This document shows, piece by piece, positions 1 to 7,561 of a stretch of 64,000 nucleotides of DNA. The translations under genes were made by a program, and so were the position numbers. Within the stretch, counting starts at the first letter, position 1; each line of letters starts with the position of its first letter. Below the pieces are notes generated by a model. That model was not told where the DNA came from and ran no database searches. It saw only the letters and a list, made by a program, of their open reading frames with translations. The stretch is from Cesiribacteraceae bacterium YIM B00369. Its GTDB lineage: Bacteria > Bacteroidota > Bacteroidia > Cytophagales > Cyclobacteriaceae. The stretch covers positions 62,001 to 126,000 of the forward strand of contig JAFMYY010000007.1 in the NCBI GenBank assembly GCA_017948555.1, in the 5' to 3' direction.

Positions 1-170
1 AGGAGCTTTATCCTGTTCTTTATATAGCAAGGGCTGAAGAAATGTATTTCTGAACTGCTTCTTAGCATACCTTCTTTATTACCGGGGTTCAGGATCTGAG
101 GAAGATTACAGCTTCGCTAATCCTGCCCTTCAATTCTACATGAATATTTTATAAGGCTTAAGAAAAGGGT

Positions 171-212
171 GGCCGGCCGGGTACTTAACTAACTTAACAG
201 ATTTAGCCGGCC
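171..212 (-). terminator. Possible terminator after the DUF3826 gene
   Basis: A 7-bp GC-rich inverted repeat (GGCCGGC at 171-177, GCCGGCC at 206-212) encloses an AT-rich loop. It lies just downstream of the DUF3826 stop codon. On the minus strand the second arm is followed by CACCCTTTTC. The loop is long (28 nt), so this is only a candidate. The rest of 1-227 shows no convincing gene; one short minus-strand frame runs off the left edge but resembles nothing I know. Confidence 0.4.
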
Positions 213-227
213 CCCTTAATTATCCTT

Positions 228-905
228 CTATTCTTTAGCCGCATTTGCTTCCCTGCGCTTTTTCCAATCCTTCTGAGCCTGATTCAGGTCGTAACCTTCT
301 GCTGACAAGTAGTTGTTTATTTTTCCTTTGTACTGGCCAAACCACCAGTGTTTCTTTTCTGAGGAACCTGCGTCCATCGCATGCTCCCGGGCTTCGACAA
401 GATAATTCAGGATTTTTTCTTTTTGCTCTTCAGTAAGTTCCGGAAGCATAGCTATATAACCGTTGTAGGTAATTGGCACCACCCCATAAGTCATTCCATC
501 TTTAACACCGTCTACCTGCTCGGGAGAAAGTTCTTTCAAAAGATTCTTCACATATTGCTTATGAAGTTTATCAAGCTGCTTATCGGCTTTCTTTTCAATT
601 TTGGCTATCTTCTTTTCTGCAGCTTTATTATCCTCCTGCTTTTTTAATTCTTCCACTTCTGCATCACGGCCATCATGAATTTTCGATAACCTGTAATATT
701 GCATTACTATAAGATCTCTTACCTTTTCTTTTTTGGCAGCATCTGCAATATCAAGATTTGCCACAATCCTGTCTGATCTCCCCTTTAGCACATTTATGTA
801 TTCCTGATCTCCGGCAGGTATATCCGTTATTTGAGAGAAAGCTGATGTGGCTGAAATTAAAATCAGGCCACATACGAGTGAGTAAAAATTCAGGAGTCGT
901 TCCAT
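228..905 (-). CDS. DUF3826 family secreted protein
   Basis: A 225-residue protein with an N-terminal signal peptide ending near SAFSQ, followed by a lysine/glutamate-rich helical region (about residues 70-120) and a conserved C-terminal half. Stretches such as VKDGMTYGVVPITYNGY, LPELTEEQKEKIL and GQYKGKINNYLSAEGYDL match what I recall of the DUF3826 family, which often sits beside pectate lyases in Bacteroidota. No enzymatic activity is established as far as I know, and no catalytic motif is visible. It starts 57 bp downstream of the PL1 stop on the same strand, so the two are probably co-transcribed. A role in pectin handling in the periplasm or at the surface is inferred from context only. 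Confidence 0.8.
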   Translation of the reverse strand: MERLLNFYSLVCGLILISATSAFSQITDIPAGDQEYINVLKGRSDRIVANLDIADAAKKEKVRDLIVMQYYRLSKIHDGRDAEVEELKKQEDNKAAEKKIAKIEKKADKQLDKLHKQYVKNLLKELSPEQVDGVKDGMTYGVVPITYNGYIAMLPELTEEQKEKILNYLVEAREHAMDAGSSEKKHWWFGQYKGKINNYLSAEGYDLNQAQKDWKKRREANAAKE

Positions 906-962
906 TGTATAATAATTTATTTGAAAATCACTTTTTAAAGTATTCCACCAGAGAAAGTCAGA

Positions 963-2642
963 TTACAGCTTCACAAGAGTATCTTTATTATTCTCCGGGT
1001 TAGTCCAGTCAGTTTTTTTTGAAGGATCGATTCCGTTGATATACTTCTCAATATTGGTATATCCGTCACCATTTATATCTCCATTTGCATCTGAAGGATC
1101 GTTTGGATTTAATTTGTATTTCTTTTCCCACTTATCCGGCATTCCATCCTTATCGGAGTCCTTATAGGGAGACCCTTTATATTCAGGGTATCCGCCAACC
1201 TGGCTTATATCGGTAATAATACCTTGTTTATAGGAATCTTCAGGCATCCGGCGCTTCACATACTCACTTCCTACCTCGCCCTTTCCTTTTACCCGGTTTC
1301 CAAGTTTCCCGGTTCTAACCTCCTCCACAATCCGTGCATCAACAGGATCCCGTTTAGGCAAAGTAGCTCCTGCATTGGCTAAAACCGCAGAAAAGGCCTC
1401 CCTGGCAGGAAGTATTGTTAAAGGATTTTTAATTGGAAATGGATTTTCCATTCTGAGATAGTGTTCATACCGGCGTGTTTCTTCAGGGTTCCCGTCTACC
1501 TGCACGCCGCCATTCCAGTTGTCCTGACTTACCTTCTCAAAACCATCCACATAATTACCCCCAACATACGCTCTTCCGACAATAAGAGAATCCTGGTGGC
1601 CTCTATGGCCTTCCGGTTTAAGGATTCTGTATGCAACCGGCTTATCCACAGGAGTTACGGGACCAGGTTTAAAATAATTGTTTATTATATTATACCTGGA
1701 CCGATGGTCTCCGCCATCTACTGTACGGTTCCAATAATTAAAAATTACATTATTTACTAAGGCAAAATCTCCATACATCCCTACTGATGGATTCCGTCCA
1801 ACATTATGAGCCCAAATATTGCGGGCAAAAGTACTGTTCAAGCCACCTATAGTCGATCCAAGGGCATGATTATAAGTATCCAGCCCTTCTGAAAAAATGG
1901 AATTCTGAATAGTAATATTGACGGTAGGAAGTTTTTCTAACCTGCCGTTAGGATGTTCATATACATGCCGGTACATAGACATGTTTTCATCCAGCCCCCA
2001 GCTTGCCGAAACATGATCTATCATTATATTTCCGATGGGATTTCCGCCAATGGCATCATCCCTGCGCCCCACATAGGTTTCTCCCCTGCGAAATCTCATA
2101 TGGCGGATCACCACATCGTGAGTATCAATCAGAAATGATTCACCTGCCACACATACTCCATCCCCAGGGGCTGTCTGGCCCGCAACCGTCAGGTAAGGAG
2201 CCCGCACAGTAATAGGGGTTTTGAGCCGGATAATACCAGCTACATTAAAAACAATTATACGGGCTCCGCCATGTTCACAGGCTTCGCGCAAAGTACCGGG
2301 ACCACTATCTTCCAAACTGGTAACAACAAATACTTTTCCTCCCCTGCCTCCAAAAGAATACATACCGCCACCCTCTGCACCGGGAAATGCCGGAATTTTT
2401 GCCTGAGGCAAATCTTCCGGCATCTGTGCCCACGGAATATAGGGTCTCCCGTTGCCGGCCTCCTTCATAACTACAGGCTCTGCTTTTTCCCAGGCCTCAT
2501 CGGAGTGCTGCTTTGCTGCCGACATATAAGCTTCAATATCTGCTTTTACATTACCAGGAATTTCAGGGTATTGTGCCTTTACCAGCTCCGGGCTGCTTGC
2601 CATTACTAAAAATGGAATTAAAAATTTTAAGCTGCTTTTCAT
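963..2642 (-). CDS. Pectate lyase, polysaccharide lyase family 1 (PL1), copy 1
   Basis: A 559-residue secreted PL1 enzyme that should cut de-esterified homogalacturonan by calcium-dependent beta-elimination. A signal peptide (to about residue 23, ending KAQ) is followed by a charged helical spacer, then the beta-helix. The helix begins at the family motif AFPGAEGGG (residues 85-93) and includes RFRRGETYVGRRDDAIGG and IDHVSASWGLDEN (about 208-220). The C-terminus (about 495-535) carries a calcium-binding-like thrombospondin-3/EF-hand-type segment with DSDKDGMPDKWE and DINGDGYTNIE, and there is no T9SS domain. It is a close paralogue of the PL1 at 7562-9277. It is the first gene of a minus-strand unit with the DUF3826 gene, transcribed away from the GH2 gene. 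Conserved 18-bp and TCGT-repeat sites lie in the shared upstream region. Confidence 0.93.
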   Translation of the reverse strand: MKSSLKFLIPFLVMASSPELVKAQYPEIPGNVKADIEAYMSAAKQHSDEAWEKAEPVVMKEAGNGRPYIPWAQMPEDLPQAKIPAFPGAEGGGMYSFGGRGGKVFVVTSLEDSGPGTLREACEHGGARIIVFNVAGIIRLKTPITVRAPYLTVAGQTAPGDGVCVAGESFLIDTHDVVIRHMRFRRGETYVGRRDDAIGGNPIGNIMIDHVSASWGLDENMSMYRHVYEHPNGRLEKLPTVNITIQNSIFSEGLDTYNHALGSTIGGLNSTFARNIWAHNVGRNPSVGMYGDFALVNNVIFNYWNRTVDGGDHRSRYNIINNYFKPGPVTPVDKPVAYRILKPEGHRGHQDSLIVGRAYVGGNYVDGFEKVSQDNWNGGVQVDGNPEETRRYEHYLRMENPFPIKNPLTILPAREAFSAVLANAGATLPKRDPVDARIVEEVRTGKLGNRVKGKGEVGSEYVKRRMPEDSYKQGIITDISQVGGYPEYKGSPYKDSDKDGMPDKWEKKYKLNPNDPSDANGDINGDGYTNIEKYINGIDPSKKTDWTNPENNKDTLVKL

Positions 2643-2663
2643 TAAAAATAAGATTTTAACCTG

Positions 2664-2843
2664 TTAATTTTCAATTGCTTTATCCTGACAGAGCTCATTT
2701 AGTGTGGAGTACGGTACCTTTATTTCATTATCTTTCTTAGTTACCATTGAAGGGATTGATCTGTAGCCTTCAACATCCATACCAGAATCGCAATCGATTT
2801 CTATCCATAATTGGGAAACTGATTCCGGCAAATTATTAAGCAC
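2664..2843 (-). pseudogene. Protein-like 59-codon fragment, possible gene relic
   Basis: On the minus strand an open frame runs from a TGA-GTG junction (GTG at 2843) to TAA at 2664-2666. It has protein-like composition: NLPESVSQLWIEIDCDSG, then MDVEGYRSIPSMVTK, then KVPYSTLNELCQDKAIEN. It begins right after an in-frame stop, has no good start codon or signal peptide, and lies in the PL1 leader. I do not recognise the family. It reads like the C-terminal tail of a decayed gene, but could also be a small leader ORF or chance. Confidence 0.35.
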
Positions 2844-2944
2844 TCAAAACGCATTAAACCAAACTCAATGCATCAATAAAAATGAGTAACTAATAAATGG
2901 CTTTATCCTGCTTCTCAATTTGAACAACTAATATAGGAAATAAA

Positions 2945-2962
2945 TATGCTATACTATACTAC
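2945..2962. promoter_or_regulatory. Putative operator, copy 1 of TATGCTATACTATACTAC
   Basis: This 18-bp sequence is identical to 50918-50935, just upstream of the GntR regulator gene, and matches 14 of 18 positions with a minus-strand site at 24399-24410 plus flanks. It contains a 7-bp-period direct repeat (CTATA CTATA CTA). Here it sits between the divergent PL1 and GH2 genes, upstream of the GH2-facing promoter element. Binding by the GntR protein is inferred. Confidence 0.65.
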
Positions 2963-2987
2963 TCTCCAAAAAAATTAAAAATAATTG

Positions 2988-2995
2988 TATATTTG
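2988..2995 (+). promoter_or_regulatory. Bacteroidota -7 promoter element for GH2
   Basis: TATATTTG fits the Bacteroidota -7 consensus TAnnTTTG. It would place transcription start near position 3002, about 150 bp before the GH2 start codon, with the DeoR-type repeat downstream of the start site. No clear -33 TTTG is visible. Confidence 0.45.
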
Positions 2996-3052
2996 TTTTA
3001 CATAAGAGCCAAACAAGCATACAGAAATAGCTTTCTTTATTTTTTTATTTAC

Positions 3053-3071
3053 TTTCGTATTCTTTCGTTAT
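3053..3071 (+). promoter_or_regulatory. DeoR-type direct-repeat operator before GH2
   Basis: TTTCGTATTCTTTCGTTAT contains two CTTTCGT-type half-sites exactly 10 bp apart, a layout typical of DeoR-family operators. It matches 16 of 19 positions with 24629-24647 in front of the DeoR gene. Its position downstream of the predicted start site suits repression of GH2. Confidence 0.55.
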
Positions 3072-3150
3072 GTAAAAATAGGAAAGAAATTGAAGACAAG
3101 AAAGCACTTCTCTTTTACTTTTGTAAAGTTATATCAGAACCGGATAATCT

Positions 3151-6100
3151 ATGGATTTAATAAGAAAAACAGCCCAGAGCAATTCAATTTCGTATCAAAA
3201 AATAATTATTCACATTATTTCATTTATCCTCCTGATTATTTTCACTTCTTTAAATTCCTTTGCCCAGGAGGGAGCAAGAAAAGAGATTTCGCTTAACAAT
3301 GGATGGCGGACTGTTGCTGATGATAAAAATCCGGATGCCTACGCAGGATTTGAACAGCCGGAATTTAATGATGCCAGCTGGGAAAAAACAGATGTACCAC
3401 ACAACTGGGATGCTTACGCAGGTTACAGACGCAAACGCCATGGGAACAGGCATGGCTATGCCTGGTACCGCCGCAATTTTACAATTAGCCCTAAAGATAA
3501 AGGAAAACACTATTTTCTCTTCTTTGAAGGAGTAAGCTCTTATGCCACAGTATGGGTAAATGGAAAAAAAACAGGCACACATGCTGGCGGAAGAACTACC
3601 TTTACGCTTGATATTACCGATGCTGTTAACCCTCCGGGACAGACCAACACACTGGCAGTAAGAGCAGATCATCCTGCAGAAATCCGGGACCTGCCCTGGG
3701 TTTGTGGTGGCTGCTCCGAAGAACGCGGATTTTCAGAAGGCTCTCAGCCAATGGGTATTTTCAGGCCCGTTTCCCTTGTAGTTACAGATCCTGTACGAAT
3801 AGAACCCTTTGGCGTTCATGTATGGAACGACACCACCATAAATGAAAAAAGCGCCCGCTTATATATTGAAACTGAGGTAAAGAACTATGGAAGAAAGAGC
3901 AGAAATGTTACAATTTTAAATCGACTGGTTAATGCAGACGGAGCAATAATAGCAGAAGTAAAAGAAAAGAAGAAAGTTAAGCCAGGTGCAACCACCCTTG
4001 TCCGCCAGGAAACTCCCGAAATCCTGAACCCGCATTTGTGGTCTGTGGAAGACCCTTATTTGTACACCCTCGTATCGGAGGTAGTAGAAAACGGGATGCT
4101 TGTGGATCAGCAATCGATTCCATATGGAATCCGCTGGATCAGCTGGCCTGTTGGCAGAGAAGGTAATTCAAAACAGTTTTTCCTGAACGGAAAGCCTGTT
4201 TTCATTAATGGTGTGGCTGAATATGAACACTTAATAGGTAAGAGCCATGCCTTTAGTGCAGAGCAGGTACGATCCAGGGTATTGCAAATGAAGGCAGCCG
4301 GCTTTAATTCCTTCCGTGATGCTCACCAGCCACACAATCTCCGTTACCAGCAGCATTGGGACTCTCTTGGAGTTCTTCTCTGGACCCAGCTCTCTGCTCA
4401 TATATGGTTTGACACGCCTGAATTCCGCGAAAATTTTAAAGCTAAGCTTGTTGAATGGGTAAAAGAACGTCGCAACAGTCCATCGGTAATAATGTACGGA
4501 CTCCAAAACGAAAGTCATTTACCTGAAGACTTTGCCCGGGAATGTACGGAACTGATCCGTAGCCTTGATCCCACTGCCTCCTCTCAGCGCCTGGTTACAA
4601 CCTGCAACGGTGGAGAGGGTACCGACTGGGATGTTCCCCAGAACTGGACAGGTACCTACGGAGGAAATCCATCCACCTATGGGGAAGACCTGAAGCGACA
4701 GGTTTTAGTTGGAGAATTTGGTGCCTGGCGAACGCTGGACCTGCATACCGAAGGACCTTTTGTGCAGAATGGATCTAACAGTGAGAACAATATGGCACAG
4801 CTTATGGAAATGAAGGTACGGCTTGCAGAGGGGGTAAAGGACAGCGTAAGCGGTCACTATTTCTGGCTGTTCACCTCTCACGACAATCCGGGCCGGGTGC
4901 AGGCAGGAGAAGGTTTCCGTGAGCTGGACCGGATCGGTCCGGTAAACTATAAAGGCCTTTTAACCCCCTGGGAAGAACCTCTGGATGTTTTTTATATGTT
5001 CCGTTCAAATTTTGCGCCTAAGAATAAAGAACCCATGGTGTACATTGTTTCCCACACCTGGCCCGACCGCTGGTTAAGTCCGGGTCAAAAAGACAGCATT
5101 TCTATTTACTCAAATTGCGATGAGGTGGAGCTCTTTAACGATGTAAATAATATTTCCTTAGGAAAAAGGACCCGTAATGGTACTGGCACTCATTTCCAGT
5201 GGAATGATGTGGAAATAAATTATAATGTACTGTACGCAGTGGGCTATGTTGATGGAAAAGAAGTGGCCCGTGACTACATTGTGCTGCACCATTTACCTGA
5301 AGCTCCCGGCTTTGCTAAATTTTTAGATGGAGCAAAACCAATTACAAAACCACAGCCAGGTTACAATTACCTCTATCGTGTAAATAGTGGCGGACCTGAT
5401 TATACTGATGAGAACGGAAATTTATGGATGGCAGACAGGGCAAGAGTGAACCCAACCAGCTGGGGCTCCACGTCCTGGACCTCAGAGTTTCCGGGAATGC
5501 CGGATTATTTCGCCAGCCAGCGTCATACCCATGATCCTATCAAAGGAAGCAGGGACTGGCCCCTTTTCCAGAAATTCCGGTATGGGCGGGAGAAGCTTTA
5601 TTATAGTTTCCCTGTTCCTGACGGGGAATACCTGGTGGAATTGTATTTTACAGAACCCTGGCTGGGGACCGGCGGAGGATTGGATGCCAGCGGATGGAGA
5701 TTGTTCGATGTGGCAGTGAATGATAAAACCGTCATTGAAAACCTGGATATCTGGAAAGAAGCGGGCCATGACGGAGCTCTCAAAAAAACAGTAATAGCAA
5801 AGGTAACAGGTGGCGAATTAGTTATTTCCTTCCCCCGGGTCGCAGCAGGGCAGGCGGTTATATCTGCTATTGCCATTGCCACCACAAATCCCTCTGTAAG
5901 CCCCGCACCTGCCTCTTCATCTCTTATAAAGGAGTTAAAAGTAACTGAGGCCGGTGAGTGGTCTGTACAAAGCTGGATGGACACCGGCAACAAACAGTAT
6001 ACAGATAATGAAGCTGCTTTCAGCGCTTTACCTTCTGACCTTTATGGTGCGGAATGGATAAGGGCACCCCAAAAGGCGGGAAAAATACAAAATTCTGCTC

Positions 6101-6753
6101 TTGCCTCTTTTACTTTGACGGATGATGCTGATGTATATGTAGCCATTGATGCAGAAAACACGCATAAGCCTGAGTGGCTTAAGGATTTTGGAAATACTAA
6201 TACGGTAATTGAAAGTTCCCTGGAGGGTGGCCATAAATTTAATGTATATACAAACCATTTGTTGAAAGGCACTAAAGTTGAGCTGGGAAGCCCCGGAAAC
6301 GGTGCCATGTATACAGTGGCTGCTGTAAAGGCCAGTAAAATGGATCCACCATATGACCTTAAACCTTCTACCCGATATAAAGCGCCGGAAGCCCGGCTGA
6401 TTGGCGCCGGGGTAGAAATGGATATGGAAAATGATTATGAAGTGGCAACTTTCAGGAGAGCCGGCGGCGATACTGTAGAGTGGATGGTAAGCATAGGCGT
6501 AGCGGATATTTATGCCCTGGAAGTAAAATATTATAATCCTCTGGAAGAAACGCTTACGGCTAAATTTGAAGTTTTAGCCAATGACGGAACACTCATGAAG
6601 GAAGATATTATTGAATGCACCACCACACGTCCGGGAAAATGGAACTATTATAATACCACAACCGGCAGCATGATCAATGCAGGCAATTATATTATCCGCG
6701 TTATTTCTAAAGATGCTAAAGAACTAAGCCTCCGGGATATATCTGTGCGGTAA
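3151..6753 (+). CDS. Secreted glycoside hydrolase family 2 enzyme with malectin-like and extra C-terminal domains
   Basis: A 1200-residue GH2 protein. A signal peptide (hydrophobic stretch ISFILLIIFTSLNSFAQ) ends near residue 39. It is followed by the GH2 sugar-binding jelly roll (WRTVADD to about 220), an Ig-like domain (about 225-330) and the TIM barrel. The barrel has acid/base E454 in YGLQNES and nucleophile E522 in LVGEFGAW. A further Ig domain (VEINYNVLYAVGYVDGKEVA) leads into a malectin/CBM-like domain around residues 730-915 (DVAVNDKTVIENLDI). The C-terminal 270 residues are beta-rich and unassigned. GH2 members include beta-galactosidases, beta-glucuronidases and arabinopyranosidases; substrate cannot be fixed from sequence. 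The gene stands alone on the plus strand with its own promoter, and shares the DeoR-type operator with the isomerase/transketolase operon, hinting that its product feeds that pathway. Confidence 0.9.
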   Translation: MDLIRKTAQSNSISYQKIIIHIISFILLIIFTSLNSFAQEGARKEISLNNGWRTVADDKNPDAYAGFEQPEFNDASWEKTDVPHNWDAYAGYRRKRHGNRHGYAWYRRNFTISPKDKGKHYFLFFEGVSSYATVWVNGKKTGTHAGGRTTFTLDITDAVNPPGQTNTLAVRADHPAEIRDLPWVCGGCSEERGFSEGSQPMGIFRPVSLVVTDPVRIEPFGVHVWNDTTINEKSARLYIETEVKNYGRKSRNVTILNRLVNADGAIIAEVKEKKKVKPGATTLVRQETPEILNPHLWSVEDPYLYTLVSEVVENGMLVDQQSIPYGIRWISWPVGREGNSKQFFLNGKPVFINGVAEYEHLIGKSHAFSAEQVRSRVLQMKAAGFNSFRDAHQPHNLRYQQHWDSLGVLLWTQLSAHIWFDTPEFRENFKAKLVEWVKERRNSPSVIMYGLQNESHLPEDFARECTELIRSLDPTASSQRLVTTCNGGEGTDWDVPQNWTGTYGGNPSTYGEDLKRQVLVGEFGAWRTLDLHTEGPFVQNGSNSENNMAQLMEMKVRLAEGVKDSVSGHYFWLFTSHDNPGRVQAGEGFRELDRIGPVNYKGLLTPWEEPLDVFYMFRSNFAPKNKEPMVYIVSHTWPDRWLSPGQKDSISIYSNCDEVELFNDVNNISLGKRTRNGTGTHFQWNDVEINYNVLYAVGYVDGKEVARDYIVLHHLPEAPGFAKFLDGAKPITKPQPGYNYLYRVNSGGPDYTDENGNLWMADRARVNPTSWGSTSWTSEFPGMPDYFASQRHTHDPIKGSRDWPLFQKFRYGREKLYYSFPVPDGEYLVELYFTEPWLGTGGGLDASGWRLFDVAVNDKTVIENLDIWKEAGHDGALKKTVIAKVTGGELVISFPRVAAGQAVISAIAIATTNPSVSPAPASSSLIKELKVTEAGEWSVQSWMDTGNKQYTDNEAAFSALPSDLYGAEWIRAPQKAGKIQNSALASFTLTDDADVYVAIDAENTHKPEWLKDFGNTNTVIESSLEGGHKFNVYTNHLLKGTKVELGSPGNGAMYTVAAVKASKMDPPYDLKPSTRYKAPEARLIGAGVEMDMENDYEVATFRRAGGDTVEWMVSIGVADIYALEVKYYNPLEETLTAKFEVLANDGTLMKEDIIECTTTRPGKWNYYNTTTGSMINAGNYIIRVISKDAKELSLRDISVR

Positions 6754-6969
6754 GCAATACTCTTAAACGGGCATATAGTATTTTAAAACTGAGGGCATTA
6801 CCAAATGTGGAAAGAAGCTTTTATAGAAGTATGTTCGGGTGACATGATAAACAGGCGGCAGTACTGCTTTATGATTTAACAGCAGCCATTGTACAGGTAA
6901 AGGTATTAAACAGCCGGTTTCATTACTTTACTGTTATAATAAAGCCACGTGGAAATAAGAGGGAAAAAG

Positions 6970-6996
6970 AAAGGCTGTCACAAAATGACAGCCTTT
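6970..6996. terminator. Bidirectional terminator, GH2 / small lipoprotein
   Basis: A perfect 11-bp hairpin (AAAGGCTGTCA, loop CAAAA, TGACAGCCTTT) lies between the convergent GH2 and lipoprotein genes, with A-rich sequence before it and a TTT end. It can end transcription from either side. Confidence 0.85.
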
Positions 6997-7033
6997 ACCA
7001 AAATGAAAACCTAAATCTCTGTTTTGGGAAGTA

Positions 7034-7495
7034 TTACTTCGTTGCAGTAACAGTAACATTAACGTCAGCACCCTGAGATTTTGCATCCTGAGTGGTGTAA
7101 GTAAAGGTTAATGAATTATCTGTTACGTTCAGGGCGTTAAAGTTAACATTACCTGGTGTGATAACGATGCTGTTAGTGGAGGTAGTGTTTGGCCATGCCC
7201 ATGTTGTGCCGCTTGGGAAAGCAGGCGTCTCACCTGGCATTACATCAGTGTTAGTTGCACTGTAAGTGCCATCTTCTGTAAAGGTAAGGGTTACAGTTTG
7301 GCCATCTTCGATTACGTTGCCTGTTACGCCAGGCCTGGTCACATTTGTTACAGTCCATGTTCCTGCTAATTGTTTTGCTTTGGTTTCCTGAGCGGTTGGT
7401 GCAGGAGGGTTATCTCCCTCATCGTCCTTGCAGGAGGTAAAAACAGTCAGGGTCATTAAAAAAAGGAGAGAAAGTAAATAAGATAACTTTTTCAT
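7034..7495 (-). CDS. Small lipoprotein with lipocalin-like beta-barrel composition
   Basis: A 153-residue lipoprotein. The lipobox-type sequence LTVFTSC is followed by KDDEGD, an acidic run that in Bacteroidota often directs lipoproteins to the cell surface. The mature part opens with QLAGTWTVTNV and alternates short beta strands (VTLTFTEDGTYSATNT, NSLTFTYTTQDA), like lipocalin/DUF5004-type lipoproteins. No enzyme motif is visible. It is the last gene of the minus-strand pectin operon, 66 bp after the second PL1, and ends at a strong terminator. A substrate-binding or scaffolding role is possible but unproven. Confidence 0.7.
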   Translation of the reverse strand: MKKLSYLLSLLFLMTLTVFTSCKDDEGDNPPAPTAQETKAKQLAGTWTVTNVTRPGVTGNVIEDGQTVTLTFTEDGTYSATNTDVMPGETPAFPSGTTWAWPNTTSTNSIVITPGNVNFNALNVTDNSLTFTYTTQDAKSQGADVNVTVTATK

Positions 7496-7561
7496 AGCTA
7501 ATTGTTTGTTTATAGTTTATAAATATTTGATATGAACAATTTGATTTAAAGAACTCTGAAA

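Larger units (their letters stand above)
2643..3150. other. Divergent intergenic region, PL1 / GH2
   Basis: This 508-bp AT-rich gap between divergent genes holds a short relic-like reading frame on the minus strand (2664-2843), an 18-bp putative operator (2945-2962), a TAnnTTTG promoter element facing GH2 (2988-2995) and a DeoR-type direct repeat (3053-3071). The 11-mer GCTTTATCCTG occurs twice, at 2677-2687 and 2900-2910. A 10-base version also occurs at 6-15 at the left edge of the window; no role is apparent. Confidence 0.7.

Noticed and set aside
1-120. Short minus-strand frame running off the left edge
   Set aside because: Sequence such as NPGNKEGMLRSSSEIHF lacks family resemblance and the frame begins after a stop; no support for a gene.
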